From Candidatus Sulfotelmatobacter sp. (GTDB taxonomy: Bacteria; Vulcanimicrobiota; Vulcanimicrobiia; Vulcanimicrobiales; Vulcanimicrobiaceae): 64,000 nt of DNA. The position numbers and the translations under genes are program-made. Shown one piece after another: positions 17,745 to 26,303 of the stretch (positions are counted from its first letter, which is position 1; each line of letters starts with the position of its first letter). The notes under the pieces are model-generated. The model worked only from the letters and a program-made list of their open reading frames with translations. It was not told where the DNA came from and searched no databases. The DNA is taken from NCBI GenBank assembly GCA_035504415.1, contig DATJRY010000012.1:124001-188000 (forward strand), given 5' to 3'.

Positions 17745-18902
17745 TCAGGACGACGGCCCGATGCGCGTGATAGCGAAGTCCCGGAAACCCAGCGCCTCGG
17801 CGGCCGGCTCGCGGCCGTTCGCGGCGGCGACGATCCACGCGAAGATCTCGTCGCCGACATTCTCGAGCGTGCGCGTTCCGCTCAGAACCGTCCCCGCGTC
17901 GACGTCCATGTTCTCGCGCATCCGCTCGAAGAGCGGCGTGTTGGTCGCGACCTTGATCACGGGCGCGATCGGCGAACCCGTCGGCGTTCCGCGCCCGGTC
18001 GTGAAGACGACGATCTGCGCTCCGCCCGCCACCATGCCGGTGAGCTGCTCGATGTCCTGACCGGGCGTGTCCATCACCACCAGGCCGCGCTCCGAGGGCC
18101 GCTCCGCGTACTCGACGACCTCGCGCAGCGGCGTGGAACCGCCTTTGTAGGCGGCGCCCAGCGACTTCTCTTCGATGGTGGTGATACCGCCGGCGATGTT
18201 GCCTTGCGTCGGATTGCCGTAGCGCATGTCGACGCGCATCGTGCGCGCACGAGCCTCGACCCGCTCGATCAGCTCGTAGAGCTTGGCCGCGACCGGCGGC
18301 GTCGCTCGCGCGCCGAGCAGATGCTCCGCGCCGACCAGCTCGGGCACCTCGGCCAGAATCACCGTTCCGCCTTCGCCGACGACGCGGTCGCTGGCGTGGC
18401 CGAGCGCCGGATTGGCGGTGATCCCGGAGAAGCCGTCGCTCCCGCCGCACTCGGTCCCGACGATCAGCTCGCTCACCGAGCACGTCGTGCGCGCATAGCC
18501 CGCGACCTCGGCGAGCAGCGAGCGCGCTAACTCGATGCCGCGCGCGATCGTCTCGGTCGTGCCGCCGGCGTCTTGGATGCCCAGGACCTCGACCCGCTGC
18601 CCGCGCGCGACGATCCCGGCGGCGAGCGCCTGCGACTCGTTCGTCTCGCAGCCCAGGCCGACGATCAGGACGGCTGCGACGTTCGGGTTGGCGGCGAACC
18701 CGGCCATGGTGCGCTGCGTCTGCTCGAAGTCGGCGCCGACCTGCGAGCGCCCGGCCGGGTGCGTGACGGTGACGGCCTCCGGAACCGCCCGTCCGATCCG
18801 CTCGACGACGTGGTTCGCGTCCATCACCGCTGGGAGCACTAGGACGTGATTGCGGATCCCAACCCGCCCGTCGGGGCGCCGGTAGCCCTGGAACGTCGTC
18901 AT
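17745..18902 (-). CDS. UxaA-family lyase (altronate/galactarate dehydratase large-domain type)
   Basis: A 385-aa protein matching the C-terminal catalytic part of the UxaA/GarD family, which dehydrates sugar acids using Fe. Family blocks are visible: GRVGIRNHVLVLP near the N-terminus, VGLGCETNE (~103), TECGGSDGFSGITANP (~150) and the end block TTGRGTPTGSPIAPVIKVA. The SAF domain present in full-length UxaA is absent, so a separate small subunit or a different sugar-acid substrate is likely. The ATG at 18902 is separated by 4 nt from the next gene upstream on the same strand. Confidence 0.85.
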   Translation of the reverse strand: MTTFQGYRRPDGRVGIRNHVLVLPAVMDANHVVERIGRAVPEAVTVTHPAGRSQVGADFEQTQRTMAGFAANPNVAAVLIVGLGCETNESQALAAGIVARGQRVEVLGIQDAGGTTETIARGIELARSLLAEVAGYARTTCSVSELIVGTECGGSDGFSGITANPALGHASDRVVGEGGTVILAEVPELVGAEHLLGARATPPVAAKLYELIERVEARARTMRVDMRYGNPTQGNIAGGITTIEEKSLGAAYKGGSTPLREVVEYAERPSERGLVVMDTPGQDIEQLTGMVAGGAQIVVFTTGRGTPTGSPIAPVIKVATNTPLFERMRENMDVDAGTVLSGTRTLENVGDEIFAWIVAAANGREPAAEALGFRDFAITRIGPSS

Positions 18903-18906
18903 GACG

Positions 18907-19188
18907 CTACTTTTTCTCGATCGTGAAGCCGAGCTCTTCGAGCACTTTGACGGCGCCGGATTTGCCGCCCTCGAAATCGGCCGAGGCCAGCTTCTCGCCG
19001 GTGGCCAGTTCGTAGGCCACGCCCAAGATTGCTTTGGGCGGGTAGCGGTGCTTGTTCACCACCAAATCGTAGGTCGTGGTCGGACCGAACCCGCTCTGCG
19101 CGAAGAATCGGTCCGCTCCCACCTTGTCGTACTCGTGGATCGCGCGCACCACGTGATCGCGAGTCACGCGGGACCAGGTTATCACCAT
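18907..19188 (-). CDS. stand-alone ScoMcrA-like N-terminal head domain protein
   Basis: A 93-aa protein resembling the N-terminal head domain of ScoMcrA-type modification-dependent (type IV) restriction enzymes; key pieces are VVRAIHEYDKVG, YDLVVNKHRYPPKAILGVA and GGKSGAVKVLEELGF. In the enzymes this head precedes an SRA and an HNH nuclease, neither of which is encoded here. It may be an orphan DNA-binding or accessory module. The ATG at 19188 follows GAGGATGAGC. It forms an operon with the upstream 71-aa gene (10-nt gap). Confidence 0.65.
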   Translation of the reverse strand: MVITWSRVTRDHVVRAIHEYDKVGADRFFAQSGFGPTTTYDLVVNKHRYPPKAILGVAYELATGEKLASADFEGGKSGAVKVLEELGFTIEKK

Positions 19189-19198
19189 GTGCTCATCC

Positions 19199-19414
19199 TC
19201 AGTCGGGTGCCGGTGCCCACGCCAGGTCCGAGGCGGGTACGTCGAGCAGCAGGTTGAGGTCGTCGTCGCGGAGGTCGAAGACCCAGACGTCCCGGTGCGC
19301 GCGCCGGTCGATGACCGCGAACGCGTGACCTGCCGCGAACGTCCCGTCTTTGTTCGAAAGCGGGCGGACGATGGTAACGCGGTCGCCGACGTCGATCTCG
19401 CGAGGTGTGAACAT
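19199..19414 (-). CDS. small hypothetical protein, beta-barrel-like
   Basis: A 71-aa protein starting at ATG 19414 with a good ribosome-binding site (GGAGGGCAG). The sequence (VGDRVTIVRPLSNKDGTFAAG, then RDVWVFDLRDDDLNLLLDV) suggests a small SH3-like barrel. It is immediately upstream of the ScoMcrA-head gene, so the two products may act together. No family name recognised. Confidence 0.5.
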   Translation of the reverse strand: MFTPREIDVGDRVTIVRPLSNKDGTFAAGHAFAVIDRRAHRDVWVFDLRDDDLNLLLDVPASDLAWAPAPD

Positions 19415-19561
19415 CTGCCCTCCAGCGCAGGCCCCACGTTGCGTTTTCCATACCTTCCGAACGCCTCCCCTGCCACGAGCGCGCCCTTCTTCGCTTAGGG
19501 AGGGAGTGGCAGGGGCGGCATCGGGAAGGTACTCCTCACCCCCTAGTGTCATCGAGGGAAA

Positions 19562-19909
19562 ATGCACGTGAAGGAAGTCGATCCGACCGTAAAGCCGTCG
19601 GGGACGGGTTGCGTCGAGTGCCTCGCCTCCGGCAGCTGGTGGCTGCATCTGCGGCGCTGCACCGCGTGTGGGCACATCGGGTGCTGCGATAACTCGCCGA
19701 ACCAGCACGCCCGCAAACACGTGCACGAGAGCGGTCATCCGATCATCGCGAGCTTCGAGCCGGGCGAAGACTGGTTCTACGACTTCCGCTCGGACCAGAT
19801 GTTGCCGACCCAACCGCTGGCGCCGCCGCTTTCACATCCCGCCGATCAGCCGGTCCCGGGCCCACGCGGACACGTCCCTCACGACTGGGAAGCGCGCCTC
19901 CACCCGTAG
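19562..19909 (+). CDS. UBP-type zinc finger protein
   Basis: A 115-aa protein that is essentially one ZnF-UBP domain. The metal ligands follow the family spacing: CVEC (17-20), CTACGHIGCCD (~33-43), then HARKHVHESGHP. A C-terminal Pro-rich tail follows. In eukaryotes the domain binds ubiquitin tails; bacterial stand-alone copies are common but of unknown role, perhaps binding C-terminal diglycine-like peptides. It follows a divergent 71-aa gene by 148 bp. Confidence 0.8.
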   Translation: MHVKEVDPTVKPSGTGCVECLASGSWWLHLRRCTACGHIGCCDNSPNQHARKHVHESGHPIIASFEPGEDWFYDFRSDQMLPTQPLAPPLSHPADQPVPGPRGHVPHDWEARLHP

Positions 19910-19943
19910 CGCACGGCGCGGCTCGAGGATCGGGACGAGAGAC

Positions 19944-20462
19944 TCACCATCGCGGCTGCTCGTCGCCGATCGTTGCGTCGTACCAATGCACGAACGCGAA
20001 CAGGAACAGCAGCCCGGCGCCGATGAGTATCGCGGTCACCGCCGCGGCGTAGACGCCCGCCAACAGCTCGCCCGGCACGACAATCGCGTTCGCTGTCAAT
20101 GCCAGCGCGGTGAGGTCCATCGCCAGCGCATAGATCACCACCTGGAACGGCAAACGCGTCGGGTTCACCGCGCGCCGGCGGTGCGGAAATGTCAACGCCC
20201 AGCTCCCGAGAATGACCGCCATGACGCCGCTCGAGACACGCCAAGCGATCGGCGCCGGGGTTCCGGAGAGCATCAACAGCGGCGAGAGGATCGAGCCGAA
20301 GGTCGTCATGAAGCCGAGCTCGACCCACGTGCGCGTCACGAAGCTGTCCCACTTGGTCATGCGACCCCCGAGCATTTGCCGAAGGATCATCGTCAGGACG
20401 GACAGGCCCGTAAAGGTCATGCCGACGGTCGCGATCGTGTAGAGATAACCGGATGCGTCCAC
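19944..20462 (-). CDS. integral membrane protein of unknown function
   Basis: A 172-aa protein with four to five predicted membrane segments (about residues 5-27, 47-67, 75-95, 110-130 and 138-158). The GTG at 20462 has a strong ribosome-binding site (GAGAGGAGC); an in-frame ATG at 20483 has none. No family recognised. It converges on the UBP-type zinc finger gene. Confidence 0.6.
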   Translation of the reverse strand: MDASGYLYTIATVGMTFTGLSVLTMILRQMLGGRMTKWDSFVTRTWVELGFMTTFGSILSPLLMLSGTPAPIAWRVSSGVMAVILGSWALTFPHRRRAVNPTRLPFQVVIYALAMDLTALALTANAIVVPGELLAGVYAAAVTAILIGAGLLFLFAFVHWYDATIGDEQPRW

Positions 20463-20776
20463 CGCTGCTCCTCTCAGGCGCATCGAAAGCGAGTGCTGCA
20501 TTGTCGCAACCGAGCGCGAACTCTTGCCCGGTCGCGCGGAACGCGGAAGGACGATCGAGCCGATCTTGCGGATCGTCGACTGAGAACGGGTTCGTATCAA
20601 TGTGGCTCAGGGGATGGGTCGATACGGGCGTACACAGCCGAGGTATTCATTGCCGCCGCTCCGTTGAAGATCTCGGCCGGCTGCATCATAACTCCATCAT
20701 GACGGCGGCGGTCCGAGCGGATATGCTGATGAAGCGTCCAACGTCTTGGCGGACGCTCGCAGTGAAGGAGAGTCCG

Positions 20777-21013
20777 ATGCCGCTCATTCAGGTAAGCGTG
20801 ATCAAGGGCGTGTTTTCGCCCGAGCAAAAGACACAGATGATCTCGCGTTTGACCGACGCGATGGTATCGATCGAGGGTGAGAACATGCGCGGCGTCACGT
20901 GGGTGAAGGTCGACGAGATCGAGAGTGGTGACTGGGGTATCGGCGGGCAGGCGCTCACGACCGAGGCTGTCAAGGCGCTCGCTGCCGGAAAGACGCCCGC
21001 CAGCGTCGGGTGA
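20777..21013 (+). CDS. 4-oxalocrotonate tautomerase-like protein
   Basis: A 78-aa tautomerase superfamily protein. After Met removal the N-terminal Pro (PLIQVSV) is the catalytic base of this family. FSPEQKTQMISRLTDAMV and the WVKVDEIESGDWGIGG segment match 4-OT-type enzymes. The ATG at 20777 follows GAAGGAGAG. Its stop overlaps the start of the STAND ATPase (GTGA), so the two are translationally coupled, an unusual partner for a tautomerase. Confidence 0.85.
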   Translation: MPLIQVSVIKGVFSPEQKTQMISRLTDAMVSIEGENMRGVTWVKVDEIESGDWGIGGQALTTEAVKALAAGKTPASVG

Positions 21014-22983
21014 TCGCGACCGAGGGACGCCGCGACGATCTTCCGTTCGTCGGGCGTGACGAAGAGCTGGCGTTCCTCGATCGCTTGACGCGTGCAGCGG
21101 TCCCGTCGATCTGTTTCGTCACCGGCATCGGCGGGATCGGAAAGTCGGGCCTGCTCGACGCATTTGCGCGACGTAGCAGGGGCGCCGGCGCAGCGGTCGT
21201 GCGCATTGACTGCCGGCTGGTCGAGCCGACGGAGCGGGGCTTCTATCGGGAGCTCAGCCGCGCCGCGGGCGGCGAGATCGCTTCGTGCGAGGACGCCGCG
21301 CAGCGGCTCGGCGCGCTCGGGAACGTCATGCTCGTGCTGGACGACATCGATGCGTTGCGGCTGCTCGATACGTGGCTGCGCCGCCGCTTCGTGCCCAGCT
21401 TGCCATTGAACGTTCACGTCGTCTTCAGCGGCCGCGACCCGCCGCTCTCGGCGTGGCTGCAGATGCCGTGGCGCGGCGCCTTCCTGAACCTCGAACTGAC
21501 GCCCCTCGCCGATAGCGACGCGGTGGCGTTGCTGACCGCCGCCGGCATCGAGCCCGCGCAAGCCGTCCGCGTCAACCGCATCGCTCGCGGCCACCCGCTC
21601 GCCTTGACGCTCGCCGCCATCACGCTGCAGAACGCCGACGACCCCGCACTCGAAGAGGTCGCGTTTCACCGCATCATCGATGAGCTGGCGCGACGGCATC
21701 TGGCCGAGATCCGGGATCCGGTCACCCGTCGTGCGATCGAGGCGGCGGCACTCGTGCGATCCGTCACGGTGCCGCTGCTCGGTGCGATGATGCCGGACGT
21801 CGCGCCCAGCGATGCCTACGAGCGCCTCCGCGCGCTGCCGCTCATGCGGCTCTCCCGGGACGGCCTCAAGCTGCACGATACGGTACGTGACGCGATCGCG
21901 CGCGAGCTGCGCTCCGCGGATCCACAGCGGTACCTCGTGCTTCGCCGTGCCGCTTGGAGCCGCTTGACGCGCGAGCTGCGCACGGCGCCGGCGTCGGAGC
22001 TTTGGCGATACACTGCCGATCTGCTCTATCTGCTCGAGAATCCCGTCGTGCGTGAGGCCTTCTTCCCGTCCGGCGCGCAGCGCTACGCGGTCGAGCCCGC
22101 TCGCGCGTCCGACCGGGTCGCGATCGTCGCCATCACCGAACGCCACGAGGGCCCTTCGATGGCACGGACAGTCGCCGCGTGGTGGGAGCACGGCGCCGAT
22201 GCGTTCAGCGTCGCGCGCGACCACGACGGCGAGGTGGTCGGCTACTACGTGATGTTCGATGCCGCACGTCTGGAGACGATGCCGGCCGACCCCGACCCGG
22301 TGCTGGCCCAATGGGCTGCGCACGTGGTCGCGAATCCGGTCGCGCCCGGCGAACGAATCCTGTTCTTGCGTCGCTGGCTGTCACTGGTCGACGGCGAGGC
22401 GCCGTGCGCCGTCCAGGCCGCGTGCTGGCTCGACATCAAGCGCGCCTACATGGCGTATCGCCCGCATCTGCGGCGCGTCTACCTCGCACTGCGCGACGTG
22501 GGCCCGTACGCCGCGGCAGCGACCGAGCTCGGCTTCACCGTCCTGGACGAGTGCGCGACGACGATCGCCGGCGATCGCTACTCCACCGCGATGCTCGACT
22601 TCGGCCCCAGCTCGGTCGATGGGTGGTTCGCAAGCCTCGTCGCCGCCGAGCTCGGCATCGCGACGAACACGTTGCTCGACGTCGGCTCCCGTGCGTTGCT
22701 CGTCGGATCGCGGCGCGTCCCGCTGACGCGTCGCGAGTTCGACACGCTGCACTGCCTGGTCCAGCGCACGGGCGACGTCGTGCACCGCGAGAAGCTCCTC
22801 GCGGAGGTGTGGGGCGACGACGCCGACGTCGCCAGCAACGTCGTCGACGTGGTGGTGCGCTCGCTGCGCAAGAAGCTCGCCGAACGCGCGCACGTCATCG
22901 AAACCGTCTCCGGCATCGGCTACCGCCTCCACGAGGAGCCGGTGCTCGAAGCGCCCGTCAAGGCCGAGGGCAACTCTTTGTGA
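21010..22983 (+). CDS. STAND ATPase with C-terminal OmpR-type winged helix
   Basis: A 657-aa regulator. An N-terminal AAA/STAND ATPase carries Walker A GIGGIGKSG (~39-47) and Walker B LVLDDIDAL (~108). A middle region (~360-540) has GNAT-like features (SVARDHDGEVVGYYVM). The C-terminus (~560-645) is a winged-helix DNA-binding domain of the OmpR/PhoB type (LTRREFDTLHCL to ETVSGIGYRL). It starts at GTG 21010 inside the tautomerase stop. The target is unknown; coupling suggests response to the tautomerase pathway. Confidence 0.82.
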   Translation: MIATEGRRDDLPFVGRDEELAFLDRLTRAAVPSICFVTGIGGIGKSGLLDAFARRSRGAGAAVVRIDCRLVEPTERGFYRELSRAAGGEIASCEDAAQRLGALGNVMLVLDDIDALRLLDTWLRRRFVPSLPLNVHVVFSGRDPPLSAWLQMPWRGAFLNLELTPLADSDAVALLTAAGIEPAQAVRVNRIARGHPLALTLAAITLQNADDPALEEVAFHRIIDELARRHLAEIRDPVTRRAIEAAALVRSVTVPLLGAMMPDVAPSDAYERLRALPLMRLSRDGLKLHDTVRDAIARELRSADPQRYLVLRRAAWSRLTRELRTAPASELWRYTADLLYLLENPVVREAFFPSGAQRYAVEPARASDRVAIVAITERHEGPSMARTVAAWWEHGADAFSVARDHDGEVVGYYVMFDAARLETMPADPDPVLAQWAAHVVANPVAPGERILFLRRWLSLVDGEAPCAVQAACWLDIKRAYMAYRPHLRRVYLALRDVGPYAAAATELGFTVLDECATTIAGDRYSTAMLDFGPSSVDGWFASLVAAELGIATNTLLDVGSRALLVGSRRVPLTRREFDTLHCLVQRTGDVVHREKLLAEVWGDDADVASNVVDVVVRSLRKKLAERAHVIETVSGIGYRLHEEPVLEAPVKAEGNSL

Positions 22984-23078
22984 AAGACGCAATCGCAGGC
23001 AAGCAGCCCTCCTTCGAAGCCACGCTCGGGACCCGTCGGGCGGGGACGTGTATGCCGGAATTCGACATGGGCGGCTAG
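22980..23078 (+). pseudogene. relic of a DUF1905 gene start
   Basis: Starting at GTG 22980, the first ~16 codons (KDAIAGKQPSFEATL) are nearly identical to the N-terminus of the intact DUF1905 gene at 26304 (KDAIVGKQLSFEATL). Homology then ends and the frame closes at 23078. The fragment overlaps the stop of the STAND gene. It looks like a truncated duplicate left by a rearrangement 3.3 kb from the full gene. Confidence 0.6.
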
Positions 23079-24613
23079 GCGCGGCCGGCGCGGGCCAGCC
23101 CGGCCGCGTCGGAAGCCGCGCTGAGGACCGCGCGCGCGTGGCTGCCGCCGTGCGGCCGTTTCGTGACGTAAAAGTCGTCGGCCAAGCGCGCGACGATGAA
23201 GAGACCGCGGCCGGTCTCGCTGAGCGGGTTGTCCGGCAATTTCGGGAGGTACCGAAAACCGGGGCCGCCGTCGAGTACGTGGAGCACGGGGGCCGGACCG
23301 CTCCAGTCGAGGGTCACGTCGACCCATTTCGGCGCGTAACGCACGACGTTGCCGATCAATTCGGCGAATACGAGCTCGGCATTGGAAACGGCGTCCACCG
23401 GGAGCTTGCCTTTGACCAGCTCCGCCATGAACTCCTCACGTACGTCGCGGAACGCGTCCGGGTCGCGCGAATCGAACGACCAGTGCACGAGCCGTTCGCT
23501 GGCCAGCGTGCGCTCGACGTGTGCAACGGTGAGGACCGCGACGTCGTCGGGCGAAGCCTCGCGGATGATCGCGTCGTGAATCGCGAGCGCGACGTTGGGG
23601 GCGGCGATGACTTCCGCGTCTTGCAGCGCCCGGCGAAGTGCCTCTTCGCCGCCGATCGGGTCGCGATCCGCTTCGGTCAATCCGTCGGTGTAGAGCACGA
23701 GCAGCGATCCGATCGGCATGCTGGTCTCGTGCACGGTCCTCTCGACGTCGAACGGAAGGCCCAGCGGGCCACCGGAGCATTCCAGCTCGACCACGCCGCC
23801 GTCCGGCGTCCGCAGGAGCGGGCGCGGATGTCCGGCCGAGGCGTAGATGAGGAGCGCCGTGACCGGGTCGAAGATCGCGACGAACGCCGTGACGAGGCTC
23901 TCGGGGTTTTCGGCGTGCAACGTACGGTGCGCGGCGTCGAGCAGCATCCCAGGATCGGGGTTGATGTGCGCGGCCCCGCGGAAAACTTGGCGCACGCTCG
24001 CCATCGCGACCGCGGCGTCGAGGCCCGAACCGCACACGTCGCCGATCGAGAACAGGACGCGTCCGTCGGGAAGGCGCAGCGCGTCGTACCAATCGCCGCC
24101 GATCTGCGCTTCGTCCATCCCCGGGCGGTAGAAGGCGCCGAAGGTCAGCCCCGGGACCTTAGGAAGCGCCCGCGGCAGCGCCGCCTTCTGGAAGCGCTGA
24201 GCGACGCGCCTCTCGTGGCGGTAGGCATGCGACATCGACTGCAAGCGCTGCGAGAGCCGGCGCGCGCGAACGAGGCTCTCGACGCGCGTGCGCATCTCAC
24301 GCTTCTCGAGCGGCCGCAGCACGACGTCGTCGACGACGCGCCACAGATCCTTGGACATCGTTCCGACGCTCTGGCGGTCGCTCATCAGGAGCACCGGAAT
24401 CAGCACGGGATCGCTCTGGTGCCGCAGGGCGGCGATGCGCGAGGCCGCGTCCTTGAGCGAGAGACCGTCGGTGATGATGAGATCGATGTCGATCTCGTCC
24501 TCGTGATCGTCGGAGACGGGCAGGTCGAACACGACCTCGTAGCGTGGCACCAGGAACTGCGCCAGAAGACTCTTGTTCTCGCGATTCGCGAAAAGGACGA
24601 CGAGACGGCTCAC
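23075..24613 (-). CDS. receiver-like/SpoIIE phosphatase/HATPase fusion regulator
   Basis: A 512-aa protein with three parts: a receiver-like N-terminus (~1-115), a PP2C/SpoIIE phosphatase (~145-350; GGDWYDALRLPDGRVLFSIG and GDVCGSGLDAA carry the metal-binding Asp and Gly residues; LYTDGLTEA near 305 is the second metal motif), and a C-terminal GHKL ATPase of the anti-sigma kinase type (~375-505, ELIGNVVRYAP and GRGLFIV). A phosphatase and a RsbW-like kinase in one chain suggest control of an anti-anti-sigma/sigma pathway. It starts 6 nt after the KaiC-like gene stop, so they form an operon. Confidence 0.85.
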   Translation of the reverse strand: MSRLVVLFANRENKSLLAQFLVPRYEVVFDLPVSDDHEDEIDIDLIITDGLSLKDAASRIAALRHQSDPVLIPVLLMSDRQSVGTMSKDLWRVVDDVVLRPLEKREMRTRVESLVRARRLSQRLQSMSHAYRHERRVAQRFQKAALPRALPKVPGLTFGAFYRPGMDEAQIGGDWYDALRLPDGRVLFSIGDVCGSGLDAAVAMASVRQVFRGAAHINPDPGMLLDAAHRTLHAENPESLVTAFVAIFDPVTALLIYASAGHPRPLLRTPDGGVVELECSGGPLGLPFDVERTVHETSMPIGSLLVLYTDGLTEADRDPIGGEEALRRALQDAEVIAAPNVALAIHDAIIREASPDDVAVLTVAHVERTLASERLVHWSFDSRDPDAFRDVREEFMAELVKGKLPVDAVSNAELVFAELIGNVVRYAPKWVDVTLDWSGPAPVLHVLDGGPGFRYLPKLPDNPLSETGRGLFIVARLADDFYVTKRPHGGSHARAVLSAASDAAGLARAGRA

Positions 24614-24619
24614 GAGCGA

Positions 24620-26101
24620 TTACACGGCGACGCGATTGTTGAGGTCGTGTGTTTCACCGAGCATGCCGCCGAGATGTGCGAGCGGCTGTCCGATGCTGAC
24701 GCCGTGCGGGGTCATCTCGAAATAGCGTAGCTCCTTCTCGAAGTCGCTCAATCGCTTCTTGAGAACGCCCAGCGCGCGGCCGATCTCCGCGCCCGATGAC
24801 GTTCTGCGCTCGACGTAACGCAACAGGACGACGTTGTCCGCCAGGTAGGTGATACCGATGTGCGTGATGCCGATGTCGGAGATGTTCGGCAGCTCGTTGA
24901 TCAGCAACACGGTCACGCCGACGTTCTGCAAGTAGCGGCAGAGCGCATGGAGCCGTTCATTCAGATCGTGCTCGGAGACCGAGAGGCGATATCCGCTGAT
25001 GCTGTCGATCATGACGATTCTGGTGTGATGCTGCTCGACGTCACGGCGCACCATATTCGCGAACTCGTCCGGGGAGAAGCGAAGCGCCTCGACGGGCACC
25101 ACGGAGAGCGTTCCTCGCGCGATCATCTCGGTGACCGGAATGTTGACGCCCTCACAACGCTCGGTGAGCGTCTCGGCGCGTTCGTCGAAGGTGTAGATGA
25201 CCGACCGCTCTCCGCGCGTTGCGGCTTCCTTCATGAATTGCGCGGCCAGGGTGGTCTTGCCGACGCCGCTCGGTCCGGTGATCAGCGTGACGGTCCCCCG
25301 TTCGATTCCGCCGTGCGTGAGCGTGTCGAGCTCGGCGATGCCCCACGAGAGCGTGCCGCTCGTGTACGGCTCATGGTGAGCCTCGGGCAGCAGGCGTGGG
25401 AAAACCGCCGCGCCGTGCCCGCTCAAGCGCAGCGTGTGCGCCCCGGCACGATAGTCGGAGCCGCGAAACTTCGCGACCGTCAGCGAGCGCGCTCGCTCGC
25501 TGGGCGCCAACTCGATCACGCCGTCGGAGAGAAACCGCAGATCGTCGTCGGGGAGCTCGGCGCTGGACTCCGAGGTCATGAGCACGCACGCACCGCGTTC
25601 CTTGATGTAGCGCAGAAACGCGAGCGTCTGGCGGCGGAACTCCTGCGCGTCCTTGGAGAGATAGCGCAGCGCGGTCATCGAATCCACGAACACGCGTCGC
25701 GGCTTCGTCTGCTCGACGGCCTCGATGATTCGCGCGGTCGTCGGCTCGAGCTCGACTTCGGACGGCGAGAAGATGTCATAGCTGCGCACGTTCTCGAACA
25801 GATCCGACGACGGGCTCAGATCGCAGAATCGCACGCCGGCGCTGTCGAAACCGAGGTAGCCGGCGTTCTTCACCAGGTCCGCTTCCGGCTCACCGAAGGT
25901 GATGAAGAGCACCGCTTCTCCGGCGGCCGCGCCGGCGCACAGGAAATGCCAACCGAGCGTGGTCTTGCCGCCACCGGGGGGGCCGCTCAGGAGATAGGTG
26001 CGTCCCTCGATGTAACCCCCGTGTAGCACTTCGTCCAGGCCCGCGATTCCCGTCGCGACACGTACCGGCAGCGTTTGCGTCACGCCTCTCTTCCTCACCA
26101 T
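24620..26101 (-). CDS. two-domain KaiC-like RecA-superfamily ATPase
   Basis: A 493-aa protein with two KaiC domains. Walker A motifs are GPPGGGKTT (~40-48) and GPSGVGKTT (~276-284); Walker B-like strands RRVFVDSMT and IVMIDSISGY follow each. Acidic residues after the ITFGEPE and YTFDERAE strands fit the KaiC catalytic Glu positions. No kaiA or kaiB is nearby, so a clock role is not implied; KaiC homologues next to kinase/phosphatase genes usually act in signalling. First gene of the operon with the SpoIIE/HATPase protein. Confidence 0.85.
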   Translation of the reverse strand: MVRKRGVTQTLPVRVATGIAGLDEVLHGGYIEGRTYLLSGPPGGGKTTLGWHFLCAGAAAGEAVLFITFGEPEADLVKNAGYLGFDSAGVRFCDLSPSSDLFENVRSYDIFSPSEVELEPTTARIIEAVEQTKPRRVFVDSMTALRYLSKDAQEFRRQTLAFLRYIKERGACVLMTSESSAELPDDDLRFLSDGVIELAPSERARSLTVAKFRGSDYRAGAHTLRLSGHGAAVFPRLLPEAHHEPYTSGTLSWGIAELDTLTHGGIERGTVTLITGPSGVGKTTLAAQFMKEAATRGERSVIYTFDERAETLTERCEGVNIPVTEMIARGTLSVVPVEALRFSPDEFANMVRRDVEQHHTRIVMIDSISGYRLSVSEHDLNERLHALCRYLQNVGVTVLLINELPNISDIGITHIGITYLADNVVLLRYVERRTSSGAEIGRALGVLKKRLSDFEKELRYFEMTPHGVSIGQPLAHLGGMLGETHDLNNRVAV

Positions 26102-26222
26102 GACTCGGTCTGCGCGAAACGCGCTCGAAAAAAAGACCAGCCCCTTGCTACCCGCTCAGCGAGCAGGTCTAACCTCCCCGGTGCACCCGCGCGGCCGATC
26201 ACCCAGCCGCACCCCGCTCGCC

Positions 26223-26303
26223 CTGGGACAAGGAGCAGGTGGGTGGCGCGGCTAGAGAAGCAGCACAAACGTTCGTTCAAATCCGCGACGATGGAAGAAA
26301 TCC
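26223..26303 (+). promoter_or_regulatory. leader element A, shared with 29339-29410
   Basis: The block GGGACAAGGAGCAGGTGGGT (from about 26225), followed by a GGCTA and an A-rich/TTC-rich tail, recurs almost identically at 29341 upstream of an unrelated gene. Both copies end in ATGGA(A/G)GAAA, which serves as the ribosome-binding site of a GTG-initiated gene. This is probably a common promoter/5'-UTR element. Confidence 0.45.

Noticed and set aside
20788-22323. 511-codon minus-strand frame
   Set aside because: Antisense shadow of the STAND ATPase; composition typical of GC-rich shadow frames.
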